Below are positions 1-12,400 of a DNA stretch of 64,000 nucleotides, one piece after another. The DNA is from Blastomussa wellsi (lineage: Eukaryota > Cnidaria > Anthozoa > Scleractinia > Plerogyridae), in the NCBI GenBank assembly GCA_947652115.1, contig OX393571.1, positions 477,173-541,172 of the forward strand, written 5' to 3'. The notes below the pieces were generated by a model. The model saw nothing but the letters and a program-made list of their open reading frames with translations. It was not told the origin of the DNA and ran no database searches. The translations under genes and the position numbers were made by a program. Positions within the stretch are counted from its first letter, which is position 1. Every line of letters begins with the position of its first letter.

Positions 1-1247
1 CGCCTGGCTGAGTTAGTGTTAACACTCAACTGTTTTTAATTCGCGAACAATTATTACAAACAAATCAATGGCGTGGCCATGGGTACCAAAATGGGACCCA
101 CAGCTACGCCAATCTTTTCGTAGGCTACATTGAACACCAATTTTTCAATCAATACAACGGCCCAAAACCTGAACTCTATCGCCGCTACATTGACGACTGT
201 ATCGGCGCTACCTCTTCTACCAGAGAAGATCTTAATCAATTGATAACCGCTGTTAATTCGTTTCATCCTGCCCTTAAATATACCTGGGAAATTTCCGATA
301 CTTCCTTAGCATTCCTGGATATCAAAGTTTCTATCGAGGGCAACAGTTTATGCACCAGTGTGCACTACAAACCCACAGATTCTCATAGCTACTTGTTGTA
401 TTCATCTTCACATCCATCACATGTCAAGAATGCCATTCCTTATTCTCAGTTTCTTAGACTTCGCCGTCTTTGTAGTGACGACTCTGATTTTTCCTTAAAA
501 TCAGAGGAAATGTGCAATTTCTTCGACAAACGCGGCTATCCTGCTTCTGTTGTTCAAGCGGGCCATCATCGCGCCCAGCAAATTGATCGACAGTCAGCAC
601 TACAAACGTCACAGAGAGAAAACAACGATAGAATTCCATTCACCCTCACATTTCACCCTCACAACCACGCAGTTAAATCCATCATTCTCAAAAACTTTAG
701 ATTACTTCAAAATGATCCCGACACTGGTAGAATCTTTTCGCAACCTCCATTAATTTCATTTAAACGCGACAAAAACATAGGTAACTTTTTAGTCAGAAGT
801 GCATTCCAAACTAGTGATCAACCCGGAACTTTTAAATGCGCTCGCGCACGATGCAAAACATGCCCTTTCATTCACAACGTTGACAAAATATCGGGACCCA
901 AGCGATCTATCAAAATCACTGATCATTTCACCTGTACCTCAGCCAATGCCATCTACTGTATAACTTGCACTCTTTGCAAAAAGTTATACATCGGCAAAAC
1001 AGGGAGACGACTTGGCGGCCGATTCCGAGAACACCTTCGTGACGTAGAGAAAGACGACAAAAATGCATCGAAACCGGTCGCGAGACACTTCAATCTCCCA
1101 AATCATTCTAAGCAACATATGGCAGTCTGCGGCCTTTCCCTTCACCAAGGAAACACGGAAAGCCGTAAAACTCTAGAACAAAAATTTATTTTTCAAATCG
1201 GCACTCTTAATCCTCACGGTATCAACGAACGCTTTTCATTCAACTAA
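1..1247 (+). mobile_element. Penelope-like retroelement, 3' part (RT + GIY-YIG), decayed
   Basis: This is the 3' half of a Penelope-like element (PLE), cut by the window edge. Seen: the RT catalytic motif YRRYIDDCIG is encoded around 178-207. The open frame then runs to a stop at 1245-1247 through a linker (IPFTLTFHPHN) and a cysteine-bearing GIY-YIG endonuclease module (AIYCITC, LYIGKTGRR, RFREHL, then Glu in LEQKF and Asn in LNPHGINE). RT plus C-terminal GIY-YIG is diagnostic of endonuclease-bearing PLEs. Breaks: the RT motif GVAMGTKMGP lies in frame 1, but the following YANLFVGYIEHQFF is in frame 3, so there is a frameshift near 98-104. There is also an in-frame TAA at 37-39. The copy is therefore dead. 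The flank at 1248-1492 is its terminal non-coding region. Confidence 0.93.
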
Positions 1248-1446
1248 TTTATTCCCAAGTTTTCACGTTACCAGGCACCAGGCAATAGCGAAGCTCCATC
1301 TTTCTGTATATAAAGACACACGACGCACAATTCCTTGATTCGCTCCGACGAAGGGCTAACGCTCGAAACGTCAGCACTTGAATCTCTTTACGGTGGCCAA
1401 TTGACATTATCAACCCAGTTGATAAAACCAAATTATATTGTTATAC

Positions 1447-1491
<45 letters not shown>

Positions 1492-1492
1492 C
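1248..1492 (+). mobile_element. Penelope 3' terminal region (pLTR-like)
   Basis: This non-coding tail follows the PLE stop codon directly. The part from about 1337 to 1492 recurs inverted at 9397-9553, and a shorter part recurs at 43536-43644. All three share the hammerhead-like core and the self-complementary stretch around TATCAACCCAGTTGATA. The right edge abuts the duplicated FGGY 3' segment exactly at 1492/1493. Recurrent terminal blocks of this kind match the pLTRs of Penelope-like elements. Confidence 0.8.
1341..1375 (+). ncRNA. hammerhead-ribozyme-like motif in Penelope terminus
   Basis: Seen: outer stem GCT/AGC, core CCGACGA, a hairpin GGGC-TAAC-GCTC, then GAAA and CGTC. This is the order of a hammerhead ribozyme (CUGANGA, stem II, GAAA, stem III, GUC cleavage site), with ACGU serving as a very short or dimer-forming stem III. 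Hammerheads are reported in PLE termini. Two departures weaken the call: U4 of the core reads C, and one extra A lies between the core and stem II. Activity is therefore doubtful in this copy. Confidence 0.55.
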
Positions 1493-2452
1493 TAAAATAT
1501 AGGTAACCTAAAATTTATGGTTTACAAAGAAAGAACACCAGAGGTGACACTAAACCAAAAAGGAACAAGGATGGTTAAGGATGGAAAAGATTGAGACGGA
1601 TTACAATTGGCGAATTGGAAGAATTTAAGCTAATTTTTGAAGATGGACAAGCCATGACGCAGCTCCGTATTACAATTGATAGCTTACCATCTCCAAGTAC
1701 ATAACATTAAACAAAACGATAACAGAACACAACCTCTGGGGCGCCAAAGTGTACTGTAAACAAACCAGGAACTCGTGAGAATGGATGCCCACAACAGCAG
1801 CGATACATGTCAAAAGAATTGCAGGAAAGACAACATTAATCTTGATTTTGATGATACCTAGGAAAAACCCAGCAATGAGAAAGGATTATTTAGTAAGGAA
1901 TTTCTAGGCAATCTATCGCCGAAATCCTTCACTTATTTGGAGTAGTCGCAGAGGAAAGTGGAAAAGAATGCTTGCAGAGGTATGTCGCTGAAATTGTTTG
2001 TATGCATTGCGGGCCTGTGAGTTACTGTCTTCAATATGAATTTTCACTACCATTGACAATTCGACTATAATCTTCAAACAATTAAAGCTGGCGAAACCGC
2101 GATGGAAACGCAGGAATCAACTTAACTACTCTCCCTCCCCAATTCTCCTTCGCAGCATTGAGGCTCTCAATAAAATCTCCGTTGCCAAAACACATTCACT
2201 TGCTAAGTCACTCCAGCTACGCAGGAAAGAACCCATAAGAAGAACCAGTCTACTCGTTCTAGGGAACACATAGTGGAACCACACAAAGTAAAATCAGCTC
2301 TCACGGAGGACCTCAGTACACCAAACGTCCGTTTTATAAAAGTAGAGAGAGGTAGAGAGTTTTGATACAATGAAATGACTGAAAAATGGCGCGCAGGGAC
2401 CAACACCAGTTGTCCGTTTCATGAAGGTGTCCGGCCTAACGCTGGTATTAAT

Positions 2453-2757
2453 TAGCGCATAAGCATTGGCACAACGACCTAGGCACAAGCATAAGAAGAA
2501 CAAACACACTTGTTTCTCTTACGTTGCCCTTACTAGGAAGAACCGCGACATAAGGCGAAATAAGCAAAGAGAAGAACGTTCACCGTCCGTTTTTCTTGTG
2601 TTACTGCTTATGCGGCGGTAACTCCTAGTGAGGACAACATACGAGAAACAAGTGTGTTTGTTTTTCTTATGCTTGTGCTCATGTTTCTGCTTATTTTGTT
2701 TCTGTTCTCACTAGCGTTATATGCTGATGTCGTTATGCGTATGCTTATGCGCTTGTG
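2453..2757. repeat. foldback repeat inside duplicated segment
   Basis: Long inverted repeat: the arm at 2484-2518 (CATAAGAAGAACAAACACAC within it) is complementary to 2643-2678, and outer arms (GCGCATAAGCA / TGCTTATGCGC) extend it. The second copy lies at about 7136-7440. It looks like a non-autonomous inverted-repeat transposon; no target duplication was resolved. Confidence 0.6.
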
Positions 2758-2792
2758 AAAACCAAACAGTTGATTGCATGCAATAGAGTTAA

Positions 2793-3058
2793 AGGGACAC
2801 TGTCATGGCTAACGATGGTGAGGATGGAAAAAGATTGTGATATGGCTTTATAAAAAAGCGTCAAGATGTCAGTTTTTCAAGGGTTCAAGTTTGACTCGAA
2901 AATCGTTGAAATTTTGCAAACATGTTTCAGTGTTGACTTTCGTCAAGAAATTGCTTTTAATCATTTAGTTAGAGCTAAATAAGTTCTTATTACATAAATT
3001 TAGGGACCATTCGTGAATTTATCACAGTTTTAGGCAAATATATCGTACCAGTGTCCCT
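2793..3058. mobile_element. TTAA-flanked MITE (piggyBac-like ends), copy 1
   Basis: 266-bp element with terminal inverted repeats AGGGACACTG / CAGTGTCCCT, flanked on both sides by TTAA (2789-2792 and 3059-3062). The TTAA target is characteristic of piggyBac-type transposition, so this is probably a non-autonomous piggyBac-like MITE. It sits inside the duplicated segment, so the copy at 7476-7741 is a passenger of the duplication. An independent insertion lies at 56514-56870. Confidence 0.8.
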
Positions 3059-3362
3059 TTAAGTAGAATGAGAAAAACTGATTAAAGGAGTGAAAAGAAT
3101 GAATAGCTCACCTGTTTATCCTTGTCTTCTCTTATTTACTGGAAAGACTGCTATCCACATCTATATAGCATAATTATATTTGTCTTTTTCTCGTCACAAG
3201 CAGTGAAACATATGCTTAACCTTATATTGACGCCCACATTGCACATGCACATTCTTGTCAAAACATTTTCTACACATTCCTAACTTCAGCACATTAGATA
3301 CTCTACTCAGCTTATCATAAAGTCAAGTTTTCTTTCACCATCACTAGTACTGGAAGTATTAG

Positions 3363-4300
3363 CTAGCTATTAAAAGTGGCATACAAGTTTTTGTAATCCG
3401 TCATTATTTTACGGTACTCCACTTGATTCTTCAACATTTGCAAGAACACCTGATGCTTTTTGTCATAAAACCTCTAAAAGAAACCAATTTACAAATTATT
3501 CTTGGCAAATGAAAAAAAAATCCCGTTCACACACGTCTTTGTGCGCTTCGTACCCTCCATAAATATTTGCTGCGAATTTTGATTGGTTCACTGTCTCCTT
3601 TGTGATTGACCAGACTAAGAAAATTTTGTTAAGATCTGCACTCGCAATTTCACACTGATTTTCTCTAAAATTTTCCTAAGATCGCAAGTTTTTTTCTAAA
3701 TGTTCCTGTTAGCATTTGACGACTTGCTAGCCCATGTTTTTTAAAAAATTCGCGACATTTTATGGTCTATACTCTTATCGACCATAACTCTCCACCAATG
3801 AGCACGCGAGAATTCTCTCAGTTATTTACAGATAACACAACTGAATGGGTCCCGTTGGAGGTCGAACCAGGACCGCTCGCCGTTTAGTTTGTAATATAGG
3901 GCACTTAGACAACATTCAGTTAAATTGTGCAAATATAGCCTCTTATCAAATTTGTTCAAAACACACTAAAAATTAGACGAAAGAATTTAAATTGTAAATT
4001 GCATAGATTCTCACCCTTTGAGATTTTCTTGTGGCATTACGACCTTTCCTGCAGCATTCATTGTCTTCATGGCTTCCTGTCGAGACAAGAAAGGAAGAAT
4101 ATCAACCGGGCACCCATCTCAATATCTAACTTCTCTATACCAATCTCGACACATATATTTAGAACTTAGTTGGGAGAAGTTACTAAATACCGTGTGATAA
4201 CCAACCTGGATAGAGGAAAAGTTGCCTGATGCACATGCTCCCAAGATAGCTGAGCCCACGAGTACTGACTCGCTCTCACGCGGTAAAACACATGGAAACC
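3363..4300 (-). pseudogene. FGGY: duplicated FGGY 3' exons (distal copy, altered C-terminus)
   Basis: Three minus-strand exons identical in layout to 8095-9002: 4206-4300 ([22 protein letters not shown]), then the [13 protein letters not shown] exon at about 4015-4076, and the last exon at 3363-3471 ([19 protein letters not shown]). They match the extreme C-terminus of FGGY-family kinases. In this copy a 19-base gap next to the last codon removes the TGA present in the other copy. The frame continues for ten codons (YKNLYATFNS) to a TAG at 3363-3365. No upstream FGGY exons accompany it, so it is either an alternative 3' end of the gene or a dead partial duplicate. Confidence 0.8.
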
Positions 4301-4468
4301 CTACAACCCTAAACTCTGGTTCTTAGCATATTATCCAATAAAACGAAGCAGCTGATTACGAAGTGAAGCATGTTTTGAATCTACAACAAACCCGACAAAC
4401 AATAGGTGTACTAGAAGCCACAATTAGGTATTTATTATAACAAACATTTTTTGATTCGTACACAGAAA

Positions 4469-5371
4469 ACAAGAGAAACGAAACGAGAAAGAATACTTTA
4501 CAATACAAAGGTTAAAAAAGTTTTATCTACCCTAACAACTGAAATATACACTTTGCATCTGATTTAAAGACCTAGAGGTAGTGGCTAAGTGTGTAAGATG
4601 GGCTATAATACATAGCTAAGGCTTCCTCATTTGATTTATGATATAGATTTTACACGCCCCGAGTAAAAACAACAAAACATGTATGATCGCTTGTTTTTCT
4701 TTCCTCTCGAGCTTAAACGCTTTTTTACGCTTTCTGCTGCTTTGCTCAGAATTGTACGGGAATTGTTTTGACAAGAGAAAAGCTGACGAGGAACTATAAA
4801 ACACCCTTTTTCTGTGTTTTATACTCTGATAAAACATGTATTTTCGACCAATCAGAGCGCTTGCAGAATCCTGTCTATACTTCACTGCACTCACCGTGAA
4901 ATGAAGACTCCAGCCGACTTGCCACTTTTAAATCCCATTGTAATATTTATTCTGTAATAAGTGTCAAGAAATGGAGCCTTTGAGCAATGAACACTGAATT
5001 GAAACTAATGAAACAATAGAAACAGTGGAAATAGCCTAGGGAAATGAACACTTGAAACCACACAGAGATTTGTTTATTTTGACTATTTTAGAATTAAGAT
5101 GTTTATCTGATCTACCGCACCGGACGTGGTTTTGTGGTATAAGAGAATTTGACACCTTAGTTTTGACAGAGCAGAATTTTGATTGTAATCTTGAGTACGG
5201 ATAGCGTTAGTGTTTATTGAGAGAACCGACTAGTTTCGAGATTTACAGCCTTTGGAACATCAAGCCTTGTTACACAGAAGGATTCAGCCAATAAAATTCT
5301 TAACAAATAAGGAAAGTACATCAATTATCATATATTACTCTACTTACAATACAATAAAAACATATTTTATT
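4469..5371. other. spacer between duplication copy 1 and LINE, no gene recognised
   Basis: AT-rich sequence. A minus-strand open frame of 92 codons (4616-4894) has repeat-like composition and no recognisable domain. No FGGY exon was found here on either strand. Confidence 0.5.
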
Positions 5372-6173
5372 ACATACATACATACATACATAAACTTTAT
5401 TTGAGTGTCAGGATATTTAGCTAAGAGCTAATTGTGGACACTATAAATTAATATAATGGATATAATATAAGATTAAATAAAGTATATATAAAAATATTAA
5501 AAAAATATTCTTAAGATATCATTAATGTATAAAATTGCTGCAGACAAACAGTAGAATTAAATAAAGTATATATAGAGATATTAAAAATATATTCTTAAAA
5601 TATAGTTGATGTATAAAATTACTACAGACAAACAGTAGGACAAGCAGGGAAAGAACAAAGACAAAAACAGATGGACAGACAAGACAGACAATTAGATAGC
5701 CAGACAAACAACCAGACAGTATAGGACAAATATATAAGTACAGTAGCAGCAAAATATAGATGCAAATTTCAGAATGTTAAGAGTCTCGCAGACTAAATTA
5801 GTAAAATTGAGGATACAGGGGAGCACACCCCCAATTTACCAGGCAGTCACACAGCAAAAGCCACTGCACATACCCACCACTCTAAGATGAGCATGCGCAG
5901 CAGCCACACGTGCCGTCCAGCAAGCCAAGCACATTGAGAGCACGCACCCCTATCCTGAATGCCTGAAGACTGGTCTTACTGCGTAGTTCCTGGCTTATCT
6001 TGCCCCATATGTGTGGGCCAAAATATCTAATACTGTGCTTGCCATACTTAACAGTATTATATCTTGGAACAGGAAAGTCACAGCACATGAACCTACTGAC
6101 CAAAGAGGATTCACTATTAAAGAGGTATGTTACGATATTTTGAGCCATTTTTGGCCAAGAACCAAATTTCCTT
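5372..6173 (-). mobile_element. LINE 3' end (CR1/L2-like non-LTR retrotransposon)
   Basis: The minus-strand frame 6148-5882 encodes RYNTVKYGKHSIRYFGPHIW and a terminal Cys cluster (GTCGCCACSS). This is the conserved C-terminal tail of reverse transcriptases in CR1/L2-type LINEs. It is followed by a 3' UTR with a ~100-bp internal tandem duplication (5460-5640) and ends in a tetranucleotide (ATAC)n tail at 5372-5391, as these LINEs do instead of poly(A). It is heavily 5'-truncated, ending where duplication copy 2 begins. Confidence 0.8.
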
Positions 6174-9170
6174 TAAAATATAGGTAACCTAAAATTTATG
6201 GTTTACAAAGGAAGAACACCAAAGAGGTGACACTAAACCAAAAAGGAACAAGGATGGTTAAGGATGGAGAAGATTGAGACGGATTACAATTGGCGAATTG
6301 GAAGAATTTAAGCTAATTTTTGAAGATGGACAAGCCATGACGCAGCTCCGTATTACAATTGATAGCTTACCATCTCCAAGTACATCACATTAAACGAAAC
6401 GATAACAGAACACAACCTCTGGGGCGCCAAAGTGTACTGTAAACAAACCAGGAACTCGTGTGCATGGATGCCCACAACAGCAGCGATACATGTCAAAAGA
6501 ATTGCAGGAAAGACAACATTAATCTTGATTTTGATGATACCTAGGAAAAACCCGGCAATGAGAAAGGATTATTTAGTAAGGAATTTCTAGGCAATCTATC
6601 GCCGAAATCCTTCGCTTATTTGGAGTAGTCGCAGAGGAAAGTGGAAAAGAATGCTTGCAGAGGTATGTCGCTGAAATTGTTTGTATGCATTGCGGGCCTG
6701 TGAGTTACTGTCTTCAATATGAATTTTCACTACCATTGACAATTCGACTATAATCTTCAAACAATTAAAGCTGGCGAAACCGCGATGGAAACGCAGGAAT
6801 CAACTTAACTACTCTCCCTCCCCAATTCTCCTTCGCAGCATTGAGGCTCTCAATAAAATCTCCGTTGCCAAAACACATTCACTTGCTAAGTCACTCCAGC
6901 TACGCAGGAAAGAACCCATAAGAAGAACCAGTCTACTCGTTCTAGGGAACACATAGTGGAACCACACAAAGTAAAATCAGCTCTCACGGAGGACCTCAGT
7001 ACACCAAACGTCCGTTTTATAAAAGTAGAGAGAGGTAGAGAGTTTTGATACAATGAAATGACTGAAAAATGGCGCGCAGGGACCAACACCAGTTGTCCGT
7101 TTCATGAAGGTGTCCGGCCTAACGCTGGTATTAATTAGCGCATAAGCATTGGCACAACGACCTAGGCACAAGCATAAGAAGAACAAACACACTTGTTTCT
7201 CTTACGTTGCCCTTACTAGGAAGAACCGCGACATAAGGCGAAATAAGCAAAGAGAAGAACGTTCACCGTCCGTTTTTCTTGTGTTACTGCTTATGCGGCG
7301 GTAACTCCTAGTGAGGACAACATACGAGAAACAAGTGTGTTTGTTTTTCTTATGCTTGTGCTCATGTTTCTGCTTATTTTGTTTCTGTTCTCACTAGCGT
7401 TATATGCTGATGTCGTTATGCGTATGCTTATGCGCTTGTGAAAACCAAACAGTTGATTGCATGCAATAGAGTTAAAGGGACACTGTCATGGCTAACGATG
7501 GTGAGGATGGAAAAAGATTGTGATATGGCTTTATAAAAAAGCGTCAAGATGTCAGTTTTTCAAGGGTTCAAGTTTGACTCGAAAATCGTTGAAATTTTGC
7601 AAACATGTTTCAGTGTTGACTTTCGTCAAGAAATTGCTTTTAATCATTTAGTTAGAGCTAAATAAGTTCTTATTACATAAATTTAGGGACCATTCGTGAA
7701 TTTATCACAGTTTTAGGCAAATATATCGTACCAGTGTCCCTTTAAGTAGAATGAGAAAAACTGATTAAAGGAGTGAAAAGAATGAATAGCTCACCTGTTT
7801 ATCCTTGTCTTCTCTTATTTACTGGAAAGACTGCTATCCACATCTATATAGCATAATTATATTTGTCTTTTTCTCGTCACAAGCAGTGAAACATATGCTT
7901 AACCTTATATTGACGCCCACATTGCACATGCACATTCTTGTCAAAACATTTTCTACACATTCCTAACTTCAGCACATTAGATACTCTACTCAGCTTATCA
8001 TAAAGTCAAGTTTTCTTTCACCATCACTAGTACTGGAAGTATTAGCTAGCTATTAAAAGTGGCATACAAGTTTTTGTGAGCGCGAAATGAAAAATCAATC
8101 CGTCATTATTTTACGGTACTCCACTTGATTCTTCAACATTTGCAAGAACACCTGATGCTTTTTGTCATAAAACCTCTAAAAGAAACCAATTTACAAATTA
8201 TTCTTGGCAAATGAAAAAAAAATCCCGTTCACACACGTCTTTGTGCGCTTCGTACCGTCCATAAATATTTGCTGCGAATTTTGATTGGTTCACTGTCTCC
8301 TTTGTGATTGACCAGACTAAGAAAATTTTGTTAAGATCTGCACTCGCAATTTCACACTGATTTTCTCTAAAATTTTCCTAAGATCGCAAGTTTTTTTCTA
8401 AATGTTCCTGTTAGCATTTGACGACTTGCTAGCCCATGTTTTTTAAAAAATTCGCGACATTTTATGGTCTATACTCTTATCGACCATAACTCTCCACCAA
8501 TGAGCACGCGAGAATTCTCTCAGTTATTTACAGATAACACAACTGAATGGGTCCCGTTGGAGGGCGAACCAGGACCGCTCGCCGTTTAGTTTGTAATATA
8601 GGGCACTTAGACAACATTCAGTTAAATTGTGCAAATATAGCCTCTTATCAAATTTGTTCAAAACGCACTAAAAATTAGACGAAAGAATTTAAATTGTAAA
8701 TTGCATAGATTCTCACCCTTTGAGATTTTCTTGTGGCATTACGACCTTTCCTGCAGCATTCATTGTCTTCATAGCTTCCTGTCGAGACAAGAAAGGAAGA
8801 ATATCAACCGGGCACCCATCTCAATATCTAACTTCTCTATACCAATCTCGACACATATATTTAGAACTTAGTTGGGAGAAGTTACTAAATACCGTGTGAT
8901 AACCAACCTGGATAGAGGAAAAGTTGCCTGATGCACATGCTCCCAAGATAGCTGAGCCCACGAGTACTGACTCGCTCTCACGCGGTAAAACACATGGAAA
9001 CCCTACAACCCTAAACTCTGGTTCTTAGCATATTATCCAATAAAACGAAGCAGCTGATTACGAAGTGAAGCATGTTTTGAATCTACAACAAACCCGACAA
9101 ACAATAGGTGTACTAGAAGCCACAATTAGTTATTTATTATAACAAACATTTTTTGATTCGTACACAGAAA
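6174..9170. repeat. ~3 kb segmental duplication, copy 2
   Basis: Direct repeat partner of 1493-4468. The left edge abuts the truncated LINE. The right edge is followed by about 226 bases of unrelated DNA and then the inverted Penelope terminus. This copy keeps the 19 bases (8078-8097 region) that supply the canonical FGGY stop codon, so it is probably closer to the ancestral state. Confidence 0.95.
7476..7741. mobile_element. TTAA-flanked MITE, copy 2 (duplicated passenger)
   Basis: Same element as 2793-3058: ends AGGGACACTG / CAGTGTCCCT with flanking TTAA at 7472-7475 and 7742-7745. Confidence 0.8.
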
Positions 9171-9407
9171 GGCTACATGTAAAAGCCTGAATGAATTTTA
9201 CGACTTTCAACAGGGAGGTTACTAAGCAATATGACGTCATGCTCGTGTTTGTTTTCAGTAGATGAAGTGCCCTAGTCAGCCAGGCCTTGTTGTTCAAACG
9301 CGAGAGTTCAGTATCATATTTTACTTGTGTGTCGAAACGAAAGAGATCACTGAGAAACTTGCTGAACGTAATTAAACAATAGACCTTATTCACGATAGAG
9401 GGGGTAT

Positions 9408-9443
<36 letters not shown>

Positions 9444-12400
9444 GTACAACAATATAATTTGGTTTTATCAACTGGGTTGATAATGTCAATAGGCCACCGT
9501 AAAGAGATTAAGGAGCTGACGTTTCGAGCGTTAGCCCTTCGTCGGAGCGAATCGCTCTATTCATATGTTTTACAAAGATGTTACTTCCGATGATTTAGGA
9601 GTTCTGGCTAGCGATTTTTAGAGATTTTTGAACGGTTTTGTAAAAGAAATAGTAAAATAACACAGTGCTGTGGAAGACGTTATCGTTCATCACGGCCTTG
9701 TGATAAGCTGCCCAAAATTTGACAATGTGATGAAGAAATTTGTGGTCGATTAGAGGACATACCACAACAACCTCACGTCTATTTGTTAAATACATGTACA
9801 TCATGGAAAAGAAACAAAAGTGTCATTTACAAAATGAATAAATTGAATAAATTGTCAAAATGAATAAATTTTCAAACACTGAAAAACGGAACAATTTTCG
9901 AGAGAGGTTGGAGAACAGGTCTCATATAATATTATCTGGCTTTTGATAATGCTTCATCATACGCAAACAAACTGTTTAGGACAGACTCCCTTGAATTATA
10001 TACCTTCTTCAGGACTGAGAGGTCAAAAACCATACCCTATCCAGAGACCTGACTTGGCTGTCAGTAAGTCAATTGATAGTTTGGTAGAGTTTTTAAGAAT
10101 GTTTAATTTCTCCCTTCTTTGGAAAATTGGATGGGTGTAGCCAGGAGTTTTCAAAGGGGAGGGGGGGGGGGGGGGGCAGGGCGTCACACCCATTTTGCTC
10201 ACCAGTTTGTCATGTCAACCGCCAGGACCCCCCTGGCTACGCCCTTCAAATACCTATATTTTAAAGTGTTTCTACACTTTATATTGCGTTTCATGCTTTT
10301 GTATTTGCTTTTGCTGTTGTTTAAACCAGCATTTGTAGAGGCACAGAACATGTGGCATTGTCACATTGCATCATCGCTTTCAAATTAAATTTTAGCTCTC
10401 ACAAGTGTGTCTTAAAGGGTTTTCCCTTTTTGTACGAGATGATCAGAGGTTTTTTAAAAATTTTTTTCAGCAAAGGCTTATTTTTTATAAGCCTCCACTG
10501 TTCCATCAATATTTGTTTTAAATTTTTAACTCCCGGATGGTACATTGTGACAAAAGGCAAAATCCTCTTGTGACCTTTTTGCTTTCGTATAATTGCTGAT
10601 TGTGTAGAGAGGTAAAATTTACCCCCGACAGAGACCTTTGTGATGTTTTCTGGGTAGCCTTGCGCTTTAAGACGTTGTTTGAATTTAATAGTTGGCTTAA
10701 ACCGCCAGACTGCCAGAGTATAATAGAGTAGAATAGACGTACGAATAGATGAAAAGTTAGCCGAACAAAGGAAGGACTGAAACAAAGTACGTATTGTTTG
10801 GGCTATTGTTTCAACAAATAAGGAACGGCATTTATAATAAATGTATTGGGCTGTGCAGAAATGTTTCAGTTGTTGCATCGAGGTGGGTGCAAGCAACCTG
10901 CAAAGTGCATACAAGCGCATAAAGCACCTTTCAATTGGATAATGAGGAAAAGAAGCCCCATACATTGGATTGTTTAAAACGAAAGGTGCTAGTTTCTTCA
11001 CTATTTCACAATAATTATATTGTTTGGTTTGTCATGAGGGACAGAAAAGCTACCAAACTACTAACCACTCTGTAGGCATTATCAATTTCATTGGATATAA
11101 TAAGTCACCAATATACTCTCACCAGTTTCCCAGTAACACTTTGGCCTCCTTCACTCAACCAAAGACCTGGCACCATAGCAGAAAAGTATGGGCCCCAAAC
11201 TCCTGGGACAAACACTGGATTTTGATTTATCTGAAGCCAAGAAAGGAGCACAATAAAACCAGCTAGAAGACTACAGATTCGAAGTAATGGATTTGGCTCT
11301 TTAACCAGGTCAAGTTTTGATGTTAGTCAGTGTCATTATTGAGAAAGACACTTTTTTGTCACAGTGCCTCAGCTCTCTCCACCCAGGGGTATAACTGGGT
11401 ACTGGAAAGTTATCAGAAAACTAAAAGAAGGGAGGGAAGGGGGGGGAGGAACTGACAGTAAGGGGTTAGCAAGCCTGCAAATAACAGCCGGTCATCGGAC
11501 ATTTGTCCGGCAAATTTCAGGTTTTGACCGGCAAAAACTTGGTCTGGTCGGACATCCTGACTGGCAGTCCTGATACAGATGAGGGGAAAAGTCAGTGCAC
11601 TTTTTTTTATAGATATCAACCAGTTGATTATTTTGTCCGACCAGACTGTCTCGTCAAATTTGTCCCTGGCCTGACAAATGACCTCCCTTTTGACAAAAAT
11701 TATTTGCAGGCTTGGTTAGGGAACTCAATGGGTGGCAGACGAAGAGGGAGCAAGAAGAGGTGATGGGAATTGAGAGGAATAGCAAAAAAGTTTGCAGCAT
11801 TGCATAATATTTGCAAATAATTAATTAAAAACATAATAATCATGGTCAAAAAAACAAGGTGGAGCCAATCTCAATACGTACAGCCACGTGACAAGATGAT
11901 GTTCCACAAATCAGTGCCAGACGGGAAGTTAAAGGCTTGTTGTCACTGAGAAGAACACTCAGATCTGCTCCAATAACACCTACAATCAATAACAAACAAG
12001 ACCAGTACTCTTTACTAACAAGTAAAATTGCATTGTTAGCTTTGTGCTGTTATTACTGTTACAAATAATGTGTAGGCAGGACTTCATCCATGGTTATTAG
12101 CAAATTATGACAAACTTAAAATATCCAAGATGTGCAAGTCAAGGTTATTCCTGAGCCCAGAAAATAAATACCATTATTTCTTAAAACTCCTTATAAGTCG
12201 AACGAAGAGGTCTTTACGCTTTGCCCAGTTTAATATTTTTGTCCAAGCAATTTCTGTTCCTATCATGTGATAGCTGACGAGAGCGAAGCCTGAATCAACT
12301 ATCACAAGATAGAAACTGAGAGCAATTCAAAACTTAAGAACAAGATTATCCACATCTTCTTTATAGATGTTGAAAAAAACTTCACGATGAGAAGAAGTGG

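Larger units (their letters stand above)
1493..4468. repeat. ~3 kb segmental duplication, copy 1
   Basis: This segment aligns almost base for base with 6174-9170 in direct orientation (start-to-start offset 4681-4702). Reading both copies side by side I count about a dozen substitutions, a few 1-2 base indels, and one 19-base gap in copy 1 near 3394. The segment carries the last three FGGY exons (minus strand), an internal foldback at 2453-2757 and a TTAA-flanked MITE. Its left edge abuts the Penelope terminus. Its right edge abuts unrelated sequence after ACACAGAAA. Low divergence implies a recent event or a gene-converted pair. Confidence 0.95.

Noticed and set aside
2203..2509. Duplicated 67- and 71-codon minus-strand frames (also at 6886-7192) as a gene pair
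   Set aside because: They are identical only because the whole segment is duplicated; they span the foldback repeat and lie beyond the FGGY stop codon.
10720..11001. N-terminal part of a 200-codon minus-strand frame as part of a gene
   Set aside because: Only the segment below about 10720 resembles Penelope protein; the upstream residues show no recognisable similarity.
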